Made by a program: the position numbers and the translations under genes. The notes beneath the pieces were generated by a model. The model searched no databases. It was given only the letters and a program-made list of their open reading frames with translations, and was not told the origin of the DNA. Below, one piece after another: positions 56,053 to 64,000 of a DNA stretch of 64,000 nt (position 1 is the stretch's first letter; the number at the start of each line of letters is the position of its first letter). Source of the DNA: Isoptericola jiangsuensis (GTDB lineage Bacteria; Actinomycetota; Actinomycetes; Actinomycetales; Cellulomonadaceae); NCBI RefSeq assembly GCF_002563715.1, contig NZ_PDJJ01000001.1, positions 1,240,001 to 1,304,000 on the forward strand, in the 5' to 3' direction.

Positions 56053-56435
56053 CAGTGACCGCCTCCGAAGACGTTGCCGAGGTGGCGGGGGAGGAACCCG
56101 GCCATGGTGACCACGAAGAGCCCGACGACGATCCACAGCATGGCCCGGTGGTAGCGCGGTCCCTTGGACCAGAAGTCGACGAGGGCGATGCGCAGGCCGT
56201 TGAACGCGTGGAACACGATGGCGGCGACGAGCCCTGCCTCGCCCAGGCCCATGATCGGCGTCTGGTAGGTGCCGATGACCGCGTTGTACGCCTCGGGGGA
56301 GACGCGCACCAGCGCGGTGTCCAGCACGTGGACCAGGAGGAAGAAGAAGATGAGCACGCCGGTCACGCGGTGCGCGACCCAGGACCACATGCCTTCTCGG
56401 CCGCGGTAGAGCGTGCCTGCGGGGGCTGTCGGCAC
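56052..56435 (-). CDS. sdhC: Succinate dehydrogenase cytochrome b556 subunit
   Basis: This 127-residue protein has three membrane helices. It begins [51 protein letters not shown], a near-invariant actinobacterial SdhC N-terminus, with the heme-ligand region HRxTG...HV. GTG 56435 is chosen over ATG 56450 because GGAGG lies 8 nt upstream of the GTG, inside the five extra codons the ATG would add, and because homologues start at MPxAPAGT. It is the first gene of the operon; a TACAGT -10 candidate lies at about 56486-56491 (minus). Confidence 0.94.
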   Translation of the reverse strand: MPTAPAGTLYRGREGMWSWVAHRVTGVLIFFFLLVHVLDTALVRVSPEAYNAVIGTYQTPIMGLGEAGLVAAIVFHAFNGLRIALVDFWSKGPRYHRAMLWIVVGLFVVTMAGFLPRHLGNVFGGGH

Positions 56436-56545
56436 GGGGGGAGCCTCCATTGGCGGAATCGGTCTGACTGTCGCAAGCCACTGTAGTGACAGCAGGTCGC
56501 GATGTGGTCACAGAGTGCCGGAAATCGTCGTCGTCACGGTCTTTG

Positions 56546-56561
56546 TGTGACTGATCGCACA
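56546..56561. promoter_or_regulatory. CRP/GlxR-like site between sdhC and manC (TGTGA-N6-GCACA)
   Basis: TGTGACTGATCGCACA matches the CRP-family palindrome with one half-site mismatch. It lies about 110 nt upstream of sdhC and 43 nt upstream of manC. GlxR control of sdhCAB is known in Corynebacterium, so the site is plausible for sdh. Confidence 0.45.
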
Positions 56562-56592
56562 GCGGTCACGTCACGATCGCACGGAGCGTCAC

Positions 56593-56598
56593 TATGCT
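56593..56598 (+). promoter_or_regulatory. -10 element (TATGCT) for leaderless manC
   Basis: TATGCT is followed by 6 nt and ATG 56605, with no ribosome site. Confidence 0.5.
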
Positions 56599-56604
56599 CG
56601 GTCC

Positions 56605-57723
56605 ATGTCTTCTGCTGCCATCCCGGGATTCCGCGCCGTCATTCCCGCGGGCGGTGCCGGCACCCGGTTGTGGCCGGTGTCGCGCGCCTCCTCGCCGAAG
56701 TTCCTGCACGACCTGACGGGGTCGGGGCGCAGCCTCCTGCAGGGCACGGCCGACCGGCTGGTGCCGCTGGCAGGCGAGGAGGGCATCCTCGTGGTGACGG
56801 GCGAACGGCACGTCGACGCGGTCCGCGCCCAGCTGCCGGGGGTGGCGGCCGACGACGTGCTGGCGGAGCCGTCGCCGCGGGACTCGATGGCGGCGATCGG
56901 GCTGGCGGCGGCGGTGCTGGCGCAGCGGCACGGCGACGTCGTCCTGGGGTCGTTCGCGGCCGACCAGGTGATCACCGGCCAGGCCGAGTTCGAGCGTGCG
57001 GTCCGCGAGTCGGTCGAGGCGGCGCGCGCCGGGTTCGTCACGACGATCGGCATCGCGGCGTCGCGTCCGTCGGTGGCGTTCGGCTACGTGCAGGGCGGCG
57101 ACCCGCTGGACGTCCCGGGGGCGCCGAGCGCGGTGCACGTGCGCGGCTTCACGGAGAAGCCGGACGCGGCGACGGCGCGCTCCTACCTCGCTTCGGGGGA
57201 CTACCGCTGGAACGCGGGGATCTTCGTCGTGTCGGCCGGGGTGCTGCTGGACCACCTGGCCGAGCTCCGCCCGGCGCTGCACGACGGGCTGCGGCGGATC
57301 GCGGCGGCGTGGGACACGCCCGACCGCGCCGCGGTGCTCGCGCAGGTGTGGCCGGGCCTGGAGAAGATCGCGATCGACCACGCCGTGGCGGAGCCGGTCG
57401 CGGCGACGGGTGGTGTGGCGATGGTCCCGGGGTCGTTCGGCTGGGACGACGTGGGCGACTTCAACTCGCTGGCGGCGCTGCTGCCCGCGGAGGACGACGC
57501 CGGTTCGAAGGTGCTGGGCGAGAGCGCGGACGTGGTGCGCGTGCAGAGCGCCGGGTCGGTGGTGGTCCCGGCGTCGGGCCGCACGGTGACGCTGCTGGGC
57601 ATCGACGACGTGGTGGTGGTCGACACCCCGGACGCGGTGCTGGTGACGACGCGTGCCCGCGCGCAGCAGGTGCGTCGCATCGTCGACGCGGTCCGTGCGC
57701 ACGGTCGCGAGGACCTGCTGTGA
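56605..57723 (+). CDS. manC: Mannose-1-phosphate guanylyltransferase
   Basis: This 372-residue nucleotidyltransferase makes GDP-mannose for glycolipids and glycans. It has AVIPAGGAGTRLWPVSRASSPKFL (signature GGxGTRLxPxS...PKxF, from residue 12), ADQVITGQAEFERAV, GFTEKPDAATARSYL (sugar-phosphate EKP) and YRWNAGIFV. GSFGWDDVGDFNSLAALL is specific to mannose-1-phosphate guanylyltransferases. The isomerase domain of bifunctional ManC/AlgA is absent. It is divergent from sdhC. The amidohydrolase gene overlaps its stop. Confidence 0.94.
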   Translation: MSSAAIPGFRAVIPAGGAGTRLWPVSRASSPKFLHDLTGSGRSLLQGTADRLVPLAGEEGILVVTGERHVDAVRAQLPGVAADDVLAEPSPRDSMAAIGLAAAVLAQRHGDVVLGSFAADQVITGQAEFERAVRESVEAARAGFVTTIGIAASRPSVAFGYVQGGDPLDVPGAPSAVHVRGFTEKPDAATARSYLASGDYRWNAGIFVVSAGVLLDHLAELRPALHDGLRRIAAAWDTPDRAAVLAQVWPGLEKIAIDHAVAEPVAATGGVAMVPGSFGWDDVGDFNSLAALLPAEDDAGSKVLGESADVVRVQSAGSVVVPASGRTVTLLGIDDVVVVDTPDAVLVTTRARAQQVRRIVDAVRAHGREDLL

Positions 57724-58934
57724 GCGGCGCGGGGGTGTCGGCCGAGCGGGTCGACCAGGTCGTGGCCGGGCTCGCGGACGAGCTGGTCGCGGTGCGCCGC
57801 GACCTGCACGCGCACCCGGAGACGGCACGCCAGGAGTTCCGCACGACGGCGGTGCTGGCGGACCGGCTGGTGGCGGCGGGGCTGGCGCCGCGGCTGCTGG
57901 AGGGCACGGGGCTGGTGTGCGACGTCGGGCCCGACGTGCCGGGCCGGGGCCGGGTGGCGCTGCGGGCGGACATCGACGCGCTGCCGGTGGAGGACGCCTG
58001 CGGGCTGGAGTTCGCCTCGACGGTGCCGGGCAAGGCGCACGCGTGCGGCCACGACGTGCACGCCTCGGTGGTGCTGGGGGCGGGTCTGGCGCTGGCAAGG
58101 CTGGCGAAGGAGGGCGCCGACGTGTCGGCGCGGCTGATCTTCCAGCCGGCGGAGGAGTCGATGCCGGGCGGTGCGCTCGACGTCATCGCGCAGGGCGCGC
58201 TGGACGGCGTCGCGCGGATCGGCGCCGTGCACACGGAGCCGAAGCTGGACGTGGGTCGGATCGGGACGCGCATCGGGCCGATCACGTCGGCCTCCGACAT
58301 GGTGACGGTGACGCTGTCGTCGGGCGGCGGGCACACGTCCCGTCCGCACCTGACGGGCGACGTCGTGTACGCCCTCGGCCAGGTCATCACGCAGGTCCCG
58401 GCGGTGCTGGGGCGGCGGCTCGACCCGCGCTCGGGCGTGAACCTCACGTGGGGTTCGGTGCACGCGGGCAACGCGCACAACGCGATCCCGGCGACCGGCA
58501 CGGCGCGCGGCACGCTGCGCTGCCTGGACGTGCGGGCGTGGGAGAAGGCGGGCCAGGTGCTGCACGACGCGGTGGCGCAGGTCGTGGCGCCCTACGACGT
58601 CGAGGTGACGGTGCACCACGTGCGGGGCGTCCCGCCGGTCGACAACGACGCCGAGGTGACGGCGGCGCTGGAGGCGGCCGCGACGGCGACGCTCGGCGAG
58701 GAGGGCGTGGTGCTCACCGAGCAGTCGCTCGGGGGCGAGGACTTCGCCTGGTACCTGACGAAGGTGCCCGGTGCGATGGCCCGGCTGGGCACGGCGACGC
58801 CGGGCGGTCCGCGCTACGACCTGCACCAGGGCGAGCTCGTCGTGGACGAGCGCGCGATCGGGATCGGGGCACGGTTCCTGGCCCGGTTCGCCCTGGCCGG
58901 ACCCTTCGCGCAGTCGTCGGACGCCCCGGTGTGA
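57720..58934 (+). CDS. M20-family amidohydrolase (N-acyl amino acid hydrolase type)
   Basis: This 404-residue metallopeptidase-fold enzyme has DLHAHPETARQEFRT, LRADIDALPVED, KAHACGHDVHASVVLGAGLAL (metal site with Cys-Gly-His-Asp-xH), FQPAEESMPGGA, GAVHTEPKLDVGRIG and TEQSLGGEDFAWYL. These are the motifs of the M20D amidohydrolases that deacylate amino acids or peptides. The substrate is not evident. GTG 57720 overlaps the manC stop, suggesting cotranscription. The BMP transporter genes follow after a 157-nt gap. Confidence 0.92.
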   Translation: MSGAGVSAERVDQVVAGLADELVAVRRDLHAHPETARQEFRTTAVLADRLVAAGLAPRLLEGTGLVCDVGPDVPGRGRVALRADIDALPVEDACGLEFASTVPGKAHACGHDVHASVVLGAGLALARLAKEGADVSARLIFQPAEESMPGGALDVIAQGALDGVARIGAVHTEPKLDVGRIGTRIGPITSASDMVTVTLSSGGGHTSRPHLTGDVVYALGQVITQVPAVLGRRLDPRSGVNLTWGSVHAGNAHNAIPATGTARGTLRCLDVRAWEKAGQVLHDAVAQVVAPYDVEVTVHHVRGVPPVDNDAEVTAALEAAATATLGEEGVVLTEQSLGGEDFAWYLTKVPGAMARLGTATPGGPRYDLHQGELVVDERAIGIGARFLARFALAGPFAQSSDAPV

Positions 58935-59019
58935 CGCGGATCATTCCGGGCATGTTCCCGTTCGATAACGAGTCGGACACGGCGCCTGCGGATTGGCCCG
59001 TAGCGGCCGATGGCGTGAC

Positions 59020-59025
59020 TAGGCT
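59020..59025 (+). promoter_or_regulatory. Candidate -10 (TAGGCT) for BMP lipoprotein gene
   Basis: TAGGCT lies 66 nt upstream of GTG 59092; a GACAGGAGC ribosome site lies 6 nt before the GTG. Confidence 0.45.
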
Positions 59026-59091
59026 GGCCGTCTCTGATCGTGAGACGGGATCCTCCCGGCCTCACGCCCCCTGATCTGACAGGAGCAACTG

Positions 59092-60186
59092 GTGAAGAGT
59101 GCGATCCGTTTCACCGCCCTCGCGGGCGTGGCCGCGCTGACCCTCGCGGCGTGCGGCTCGGCCCCGGAGGAGACCACGGGCGAGTCCGGCGAGTCGGCGG
59201 CGCCCGCCAGCGACTTCTCGGCCTGCATCGTCTCCGACCAGGGCGGCTTCGACGACAAGAGCTTCAACCAGCTCAGCTACGAGGGTGCGAAGAAGGCGGC
59301 CGATGAGCTCGGCGCCGACTTCAAGGAGGTCCAGTCGACCTCGGACTCCGACTTCAAGCCGAACCTGCAGTCGCTCGTCGACCAGTCCTGCGACACCATC
59401 GTGTCGGTCGGCTTCGCCCTGTCGGCCGCGACCGTCGAGTCGGCGACCGCCAACCCGGACACGCACTACATCATCGTCGACGACGCCGCGGACAACGACT
59501 TCGACGGCACCACCGACGCCGAGAACATCAAGCCGCTGCTGTACAACACGGCCGAGGCCGCGTTCCTCGCCGGCTACCTGTCGGCCGGCTACTCGGAGGC
59601 CGGCAAGGTCGGCACCTTCGGTGGCGCCCCGTACCCGACCGTCACCATCTTCATGGACGGCTTCAAGCAGGGCGTCGAGTACTACAACGAGGTCAACGAC
59701 AAGAACGTCGAGGTCATCGGCTACGAGGGTGGCGAGGACGGCGCGTTCACCGGCGAGTTCGTCGCGAACGAGACCGCCAAGACCACGGCGAAGAACATCC
59801 TGGACCAGGGTGTCGACGTGATCCTCCCGGTCGGCGGCCCGATCTACCAGTCCGCGATCGCCGCGATCGAGGACTCCGGCCGCGACGTCGCGCTCGTGGG
59901 CGTGGACGCGGACTTCTACGAGACCGACCCCACCACCCAGCCGTACGTGCTGACCTCCATCCTCAAGAAGATGGACACCTCCACCTACGAGGCCGTCCTG
60001 GCCTCGGGCGAGGGCAGCTTCGACGCCACCGCCTACGTCGGCACCCTCGAGAACGAGGGCGTGGGCCTGGCCCCGCTGCACGACTTCGAGTCGAAGGTCG
60101 ACCCGGCGCTGTGGGAGGAGACCATGGCCCTGCAGGACCAGATCATCTCCGGCGAGGTCGAGGTCACGTCGTACCTGGCCGAGTGA
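59092..60186 (+). CDS. BMP family nucleoside-binding ABC lipoprotein
   Basis: This 364-residue lipoprotein has lipobox LTLAAC (Cys21). The BMP domain contains SDQGGFDDKSFNQLSYEGAKKAADELGADFKEVQST (family GGFDDKSFNQ). FGGAPYPTVTIFMDGFKQGVEYYNE and VGVDADFYE complete the ligand cleft. Characterised BMP/PnrA proteins bind purine nucleosides. It feeds the ATPase and permeases at 60301-64000. GTG 59092 is fixed by AGGAG and the signal peptide. A very strong hairpin separates it from the ATPase gene. Confidence 0.94.
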   Translation: MKSAIRFTALAGVAALTLAACGSAPEETTGESGESAAPASDFSACIVSDQGGFDDKSFNQLSYEGAKKAADELGADFKEVQSTSDSDFKPNLQSLVDQSCDTIVSVGFALSAATVESATANPDTHYIIVDDAADNDFDGTTDAENIKPLLYNTAEAAFLAGYLSAGYSEAGKVGTFGGAPYPTVTIFMDGFKQGVEYYNEVNDKNVEVIGYEGGEDGAFTGEFVANETAKTTAKNILDQGVDVILPVGGPIYQSAIAAIEDSGRDVALVGVDADFYETDPTTQPYVLTSILKKMDTSTYEAVLASGEGSFDATAYVGTLENEGVGLAPLHDFESKVDPALWEETMALQDQIISGEVEVTSYLAE

Positions 60187-60198
60187 TCCTCCCGGTCG

Positions 60199-60253
60199 CC
60201 TGACGACGCCGCGGGGCACGGGGGTCCTCCCCGTGTCCCGCGGCGTCGTCAGG
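60199..60253 (+). terminator. 25-bp hairpin after BMP lipoprotein gene
   Basis: 60199-60223 pairs with 60229-60253 with one mismatch (G/T wobble in RNA) and a 5-nt loop. It lies 12 nt after the stop and just before a TAGGCT promoter element. Confidence 0.85.
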
Positions 60254-60255
60254 CC

Positions 60256-60261
60256 TAGGCT
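60256..60261 (+). promoter_or_regulatory. Candidate -10 (TAGGCT) for nucleoside transporter ATPase/permeases
   Basis: TAGGCT lies 39 nt upstream of ATG 60301, and GAGGAAGG is in the leader. It suggests separate transcription from the binding-protein gene. Confidence 0.45.
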
Positions 60262-60300
60262 GGCCACGACGCAGACCGCGAGGAAGGCGGACGCAACACG

Positions 60301-61824
60301 ATGAGGCTCGAGCTGCGAGGCATCACCAAGCGCTTCGGTGCGCTGGTGGCCAACGACCACATCGACCTGGTGGTCGAACCGGGGGAGATCCACTGCCTCC
60401 TCGGGGAGAACGGCGCCGGCAAGTCGACGCTGATGAACGTGCTGTACGGCCTGTACGACGCCGACGAGGGCGAGATCCTCCTCGACGGCGAGGTGCAGTC
60501 CTTCGCCGGTCCCGGTGACGCGATGGCGGCGGGCATCGGCATGGTGCACCAGCACTTCATGCTGGTCCCGGTGTTCTCCGTCGCGGAGAACGTCATGCTG
60601 GGTCACGAGCGCACGACCGGTCCGGGAGTGCTCGACCTGGGCTCGGCCCGCGAGGCCGTGCGGTCGACCGCCGCCCGGTTCGGGTTCCACGTCGACCCGG
60701 ACGCGGTCGTCGAGGACCTGCCGGTGGGCGTGCAGCAGCGCGTCGAGATCATCAAGGCGCTCAGCCGCGACGCGCAGGTGCTCGTCTTCGACGAGCCGAC
60801 GGCCGTGCTCACGCCGCAGGAGACGGACGAGCTGATGGCGATCATGCGTCAGCTCCGCGACGACGGTGCCGCGATCGTCTTCATCACCCACAAGCTGCGC
60901 GAGGTCCGCGCGGTGGCGGACCGCATCACGGTGGTCCGGCACGGCAAGGTCGTCGGTGAGGCGTCCCCGACCGCCACGGACGCCGAGCTGGCGTCCCTCA
61001 TGGTGGGCCGCGCCGTCGAGCTGACGGTGCACAAGGAGGCGCCGCGCCTCACGGACAACGAGCTCGCGGTGCGCGACCTGGTCGTGGCGCTGCCCGACGG
61101 CCAGGTGGCCGTCGACGGCGTCAGCTTCACGGTGCGCGGCGGCGAGGTGCTCGCCGTGGCGGGCGTGCAGGGCAACGGTCAGACCGAGCTCACCGAGGCG
61201 CTCATCGGGCTGCACGACGACGTCGGCGGGTCGATCCTGCTGGACGGCGCGGAGCTCGTGGGGCGCAGCGTGCGCCAGGTGCTCGACGCCGGCGTCGGGT
61301 TCGTGCCCGAGGACCGCAGCACCGACGGCCTGGTCGGCGAGTTCACGGTCGCGGAGAACCTGGTGCTCGACCGCACCGACGGCCCGCCGTTCGTCAAGGC
61401 GGGCAGCCTGCAGCTGGGCGCCCGCGACGAGTTCGCCCGCGAGAAGGTCCACGAGTACGACGTCCGCACCACGGGCATCGACCTGCCGGTCGGCCGCCTG
61501 TCGGGCGGCAACCAGCAGAAGGTCGTCCTGGCCCGCGAGCTGTCCCGCGACCTGCGGCTGTTCGTGGCCGCCCAGCCGACGCGTGGTGTCGACGTCGGCT
61601 CCATCGAGTTCATCCACAAGCAGATCGTCGCGACGCGCGACGCCGGGATCCCGGTGGTCGTCGTCTCGACCGAGCTCGACGAGGCCGTCGCGCTCGCCGA
61701 CCGGATCATGGTCATGTACCGCGGCAAGGTGGTCGGGGTCGTGCCCGCCGACACGCCCCGCGACGTGCTCGGCCTGATGATGGCCGGTATCGCTCCCGAG
61801 TCGACGCAAGGAGAGGCCGCGTGA
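60301..61824 (+). CDS. Nucleoside ABC transporter ATP-binding protein (YufO/RbsA-like, double domain)
   Basis: This 507-residue protein has two ATPase domains. The first has Walker A GENGAGKST (about 37-45), a signature reading VGVQQRVEIIKAL and Walker B VLVFDEPTAVL. The second has the degenerate P-loop GVQGNGQTEL usual for RbsA-class proteins, signature LSGGNQQKVVLAREL and AAQPTRGVDVGS in place of a canonical Walker B. This arrangement is standard for sugar/nucleoside importers. The next permease gene starts within its stop. Confidence 0.94.
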   Translation: MRLELRGITKRFGALVANDHIDLVVEPGEIHCLLGENGAGKSTLMNVLYGLYDADEGEILLDGEVQSFAGPGDAMAAGIGMVHQHFMLVPVFSVAENVMLGHERTTGPGVLDLGSAREAVRSTAARFGFHVDPDAVVEDLPVGVQQRVEIIKALSRDAQVLVFDEPTAVLTPQETDELMAIMRQLRDDGAAIVFITHKLREVRAVADRITVVRHGKVVGEASPTATDAELASLMVGRAVELTVHKEAPRLTDNELAVRDLVVALPDGQVAVDGVSFTVRGGEVLAVAGVQGNGQTELTEALIGLHDDVGGSILLDGAELVGRSVRQVLDAGVGFVPEDRSTDGLVGEFTVAENLVLDRTDGPPFVKAGSLQLGARDEFAREKVHEYDVRTTGIDLPVGRLSGGNQQKVVLARELSRDLRLFVAAQPTRGVDVGSIEFIHKQIVATRDAGIPVVVVSTELDEAVALADRIMVMYRGKVVGVVPADTPRDVLGLMMAGIAPESTQGEAA

Positions 61825-63185
61825 GCGACACGCCACCGAAGGACGCCGCCGCGCCGGGGGAGAGCCCCCTGGACGAGGCGATCGACCAGGTCGACCCCGC
61901 GACCGAGCCGGGGCTCGCCGAGGAGCTCGAGCAGGAGCGCGCCCGGGAGGCCGCGCTCACCGTCGAGGGCTCCGGCGACCGCTGGCGTGACGCGTTCCGC
62001 CAGATCGCCTCGGGCGGCTGGGCGGTGTCGCTGGGCGCCGTGCTGCTGGCCGTGATCGCCGGGTCGCTGATGATCATCGTCACCGACGAGTCCGTGCAGG
62101 AGGCCGCGACGTACTTCTTCGCCCGGCCGCAGGACACGCTGGCGGCGGTCGGCCAGGCGGTGGGCGGCGCCTACTCGGCGCTGTTCCAGGGTGCGGTCTA
62201 CAACTTCCGGGCGGACGACTTCGCGTCCGGGATCAGGCCGCTGACGCAGACGTTGACGAACGCGACGCCGCTGGTCGCCGCGGGCCTGGGCGTGGCCGTC
62301 GCCTTCAAGGCCGGCCTGTTCAACATCGGTGGTCAGGGCCAGATGCTGATGTCCGCCACCGCGGCCGGCTGGGTCGGCTTCGGGGTGACGGGGCTGCCGT
62401 TCCCGATCCACCTGATCGTGGCGCTGGCCGCGGGCCTCCTGGCGGGTGCGCTGTGGGCCGGGATCGCGGGCCTGCTGCGGGCCCGCACCGGTGCGCACGA
62501 GGTCATCGTGACGATCATGCTCAACTACGTCGCGTTCTACCTGCTGTCGTACTTCCTGGCGACGCCGGGGCTCATGCAGGCGCCGGGCTCGGCGAACCCG
62601 AAGACCCCGGGCATGCAGGAGTCGGCGATCCTCCCGCCGCTGCTCGGCGACCGGTACCCGCTGCACTGGGGTTTCGTCCTCATGCTGGTCGCCGTCGCGA
62701 TCGTGTGGTGGCTGCTCAACCGGTCCGCCGTCGGGTTCTCCTACAAGGCCGTCGGCGAGAACCCGCGTGCCGCGCGGGTCGCGGGCATCGACGTCTCCCG
62801 GGCGACCGTGTCGGTCATGCTGGTCGCCGGTGCGCTCGTGGGTCTCGCGGGCGTGACCCAGGTGCTCGGCACCTCCACCACCGGGTTCAGCTCGGACGTC
62901 GACGCCGGCATCGGCTTCGACGCCATCACCGTCGCCCTGCTGGGCAACTCCAACCCGATCGGCGTGCTCGGCGCGGGCATCCTGTTCGGCGGCTTCAAGG
63001 CGGGCGGCTCCGCCATGCAGGCCTCCCAGGGCATCCCCATCGAGATCGTCCTGGTCGTCCAGTCGCTCATCGTGCTGTTCATCGCCGCGCCGCCGCTGGT
63101 CCGCGCGATCTTCCGGCTCCCGCAGCCCGGCAGCGCCCCGAAGAAGAAGCGGTCCAAGGCCGCCGCGAAGGAGGTGTCGGCATGA
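61821..63185 (+). CDS. Nucleoside ABC transporter permease (YufP-like)
   Basis: This 454-residue protein has an acidic N-terminal region of about 60 residues, then ten or so membrane helices including FKAGLFNIGGQGQMLMSATAAGWVGF. ARTGAHEVIVTIMLNYVAFYLLSYFLATPG and GENPRAARVAGIDVSRATVSVMLVAGALVGLAG, hallmarks of the BPD_transp_2 family, follow. A basic tail (KKKRSKAAAKE) ends the protein. GTG 61821 overlaps the ATPase stop and the stop overlaps the next ATG. Confidence 0.93.
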   Translation: MSDTPPKDAAAPGESPLDEAIDQVDPATEPGLAEELEQERAREAALTVEGSGDRWRDAFRQIASGGWAVSLGAVLLAVIAGSLMIIVTDESVQEAATYFFARPQDTLAAVGQAVGGAYSALFQGAVYNFRADDFASGIRPLTQTLTNATPLVAAGLGVAVAFKAGLFNIGGQGQMLMSATAAGWVGFGVTGLPFPIHLIVALAAGLLAGALWAGIAGLLRARTGAHEVIVTIMLNYVAFYLLSYFLATPGLMQAPGSANPKTPGMQESAILPPLLGDRYPLHWGFVLMLVAVAIVWWLLNRSAVGFSYKAVGENPRAARVAGIDVSRATVSVMLVAGALVGLAGVTQVLGTSTTGFSSDVDAGIGFDAITVALLGNSNPIGVLGAGILFGGFKAGGSAMQASQGIPIEIVLVVQSLIVLFIAAPPLVRAIFRLPQPGSAPKKKRSKAAAKEVSA

Positions 63186-64000
63186 CCGCCCCCGCCGTCG
63201 AGAACACGTCCGCCGCGACGCCGGACGCCCCCCGCCGGGTCAGCACGACCTCCTGGAAGACCGCGATCGTCCTGGGTGTCGTCCTGGCGCTCTACGTGCT
63301 GCTCCTGCTCGTGGTGCCGCACGAGGGCGACTCCCGGTTCTCGCTGTCCACCCCCACGGACTTCGTGGTGTTCCCCGTGCTCGTCGTGCCCGCCATGGCC
63401 ACGGCCTGGGTGTGCGGCGCGGTCGCGGCCGTGATGGTCGTGCTGAGCGTGCTCGCCACGCGGGCGCAGCGCCGCACCCCGCGCTGGGCGGTCGGGGTGT
63501 TCGCGGCGCTCCTGCTCGTCGGGTTCCTCGCCTGGGCGGCCGCCGGCAGCCCGCGCGACCTCTCCGTGGTCGGCCTGCTCAGCGGCGCGCTCGTGCTGTC
63601 CGTGCCGCTGGTCTACGGCGCCATGACCGGCGTCATCGGCGAGCGCTCGGGCGTCACCAACATCGCGATCGAGTCCAACCTGCTGGCCGGCGCGTTCACC
63701 GCGGCCATCGCGGGCTCGCTGACGAACAGCCCGTGGGCCGGCCTGGTCGCGGCGATGCTCGCCTCGGCGCTCGTGTCGCTCGTGCTGGCGGTCTTCACCA
63801 TCACGTACCGCGTCAACCAGATCATCGTGGGCGTCGTGCTCAACGTGCTGGTCATCGGCCTGACGAGCTTCTTCTACTCGCTCGTGCTGGTGCCGAACAC
63901 CGAGGCGCTCAACGCCACGACCCGGTTCGCGCGCCTCCCGATCCCGGTGCTGGAGCGGATCCCCGTCATCGGGCCCGTGCTCTTCGACCAGACGATCATC
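63182..64000 (+). CDS. Nucleoside ABC transporter permease (YufQ-like), truncated by window edge
   Basis: From ATG 63182 there are 273 codons with no stop before the window ends. After a polar start and three hydrophobic segments comes the BPD_transp_2 core VPLVYGAMTGVIGERSGVTNIAIESNLLAGAF. TITYRVNQIIVGVVLNVLVIGLTSFFYS follows. It is the second permease of the BMP-linked nucleoside importer. The C-terminal part lies outside. Compared with typical YufQ proteins it has an N-terminal extension of about 130 residues with extra helices. Confidence 0.93.
   Translation, partial: MTAPAVENTSAATPDAPRRVSTTSWKTAIVLGVVLALYVLLLLVVPHEGDSRFSLSTPTDFVVFPVLVVPAMATAWVCGAVAAVMVVLSVLATRAQRRTPRWAVGVFAALLLVGFLAWAAAGSPRDLSVVGLLSGALVLSVPLVYGAMTGVIGERSGVTNIAIESNLLAGAFTAAIAGSLTNSPWAGLVAAMLASALVSLVLAVFTITYRVNQIIVGVVLNVLVIGLTSFFYSLVLVPNTEALNATTRFARLPIPVLERIPVIGPVLFDQTII

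Overview
This window is a high-GC actinobacterial chromosome segment of about 73% G+C by eye. It has no rRNA, tRNA, phage, integrase, transposase or CRISPR genes. Gene content fits order Micrococcales, probably a Cellulomonas/Isoptericola/Cellulosimicrobium-like genome; that placement is an inference. The clues are mycothiol biosynthesis (mshB), 55-aa DUF3117, Ala/Pro-rich proteins, GTG starts, and a sigE-rseA-htrA-tatB block laid out as in Mycobacterium tuberculosis.

Layout. 1-5.3 kb: 5' end of rmuC (minus), an ABC exporter pair, a GNAT acetyltransferase and ychF. 5.7-25.1 kb: two complete oligopeptide-type ABC importers (binding lipoprotein, two permeases, fused double ATPase) around an MacB/LolCDE-like exporter (two large FtsX permeases, two ATPases). 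25.2-30.6 kb: a BCCT carrier, typA, mshB and a DUF6113 protein. 30.7-39.6 kb: a VanW/PG-binding protein, aromatic amino-acid genes (ACT protein, pheA, tyrA), ferredoxin, dapC and citrate synthase. 40.2-45.5 kb: an SLT-like protein and dapD (minus), then dapE, a LOG protein, a FolP2-like protein and DUF3117 (plus). 45.6-52.3 kb: O-methyltransferase (minus), sigE-rseA-htrA-tatB, trpS, a 2'-5' RNA ligase and BrkB. 52.9-56.4 kb: sdhCDAB (minus). 56.6-64 kb: manC, an M20 amidohydrolase, and a BMP-type nucleoside ABC importer cut off by the window end.

Genes working together: dapC, dapD and dapE give three steps of the succinylase lysine/meso-DAP pathway; gltA, fdxA and sdhCDAB are central respiratory metabolism; sigE, anti-sigma, HtrA and TatB form an envelope-stress and secretion unit with an ECF-type promoter in front of sigE.

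The most unusual content is non-coding. At two convergent gene junctions (39.67-40.21 kb and 52.35-52.82 kb) there are arrays of a 13-nt motif (GYGCTGASTCGCG) in an almost exact 20-bp register with variable 7-nt spacers, arranged as a forward block facing a reverse block. The second locus also carries two large hairpins. Each has a 39-nt core that is 36/39 identical between them, enclosed by perfect 28-30 bp arms that differ between copies but are self-complementary within each. A third large perfect hairpin (31-bp arms) lies between typA and mshB. Two further trends: every binding-lipoprotein gene is followed by a strong hairpin and then a new promoter for the permeases, and about eleven genes look leaderless.
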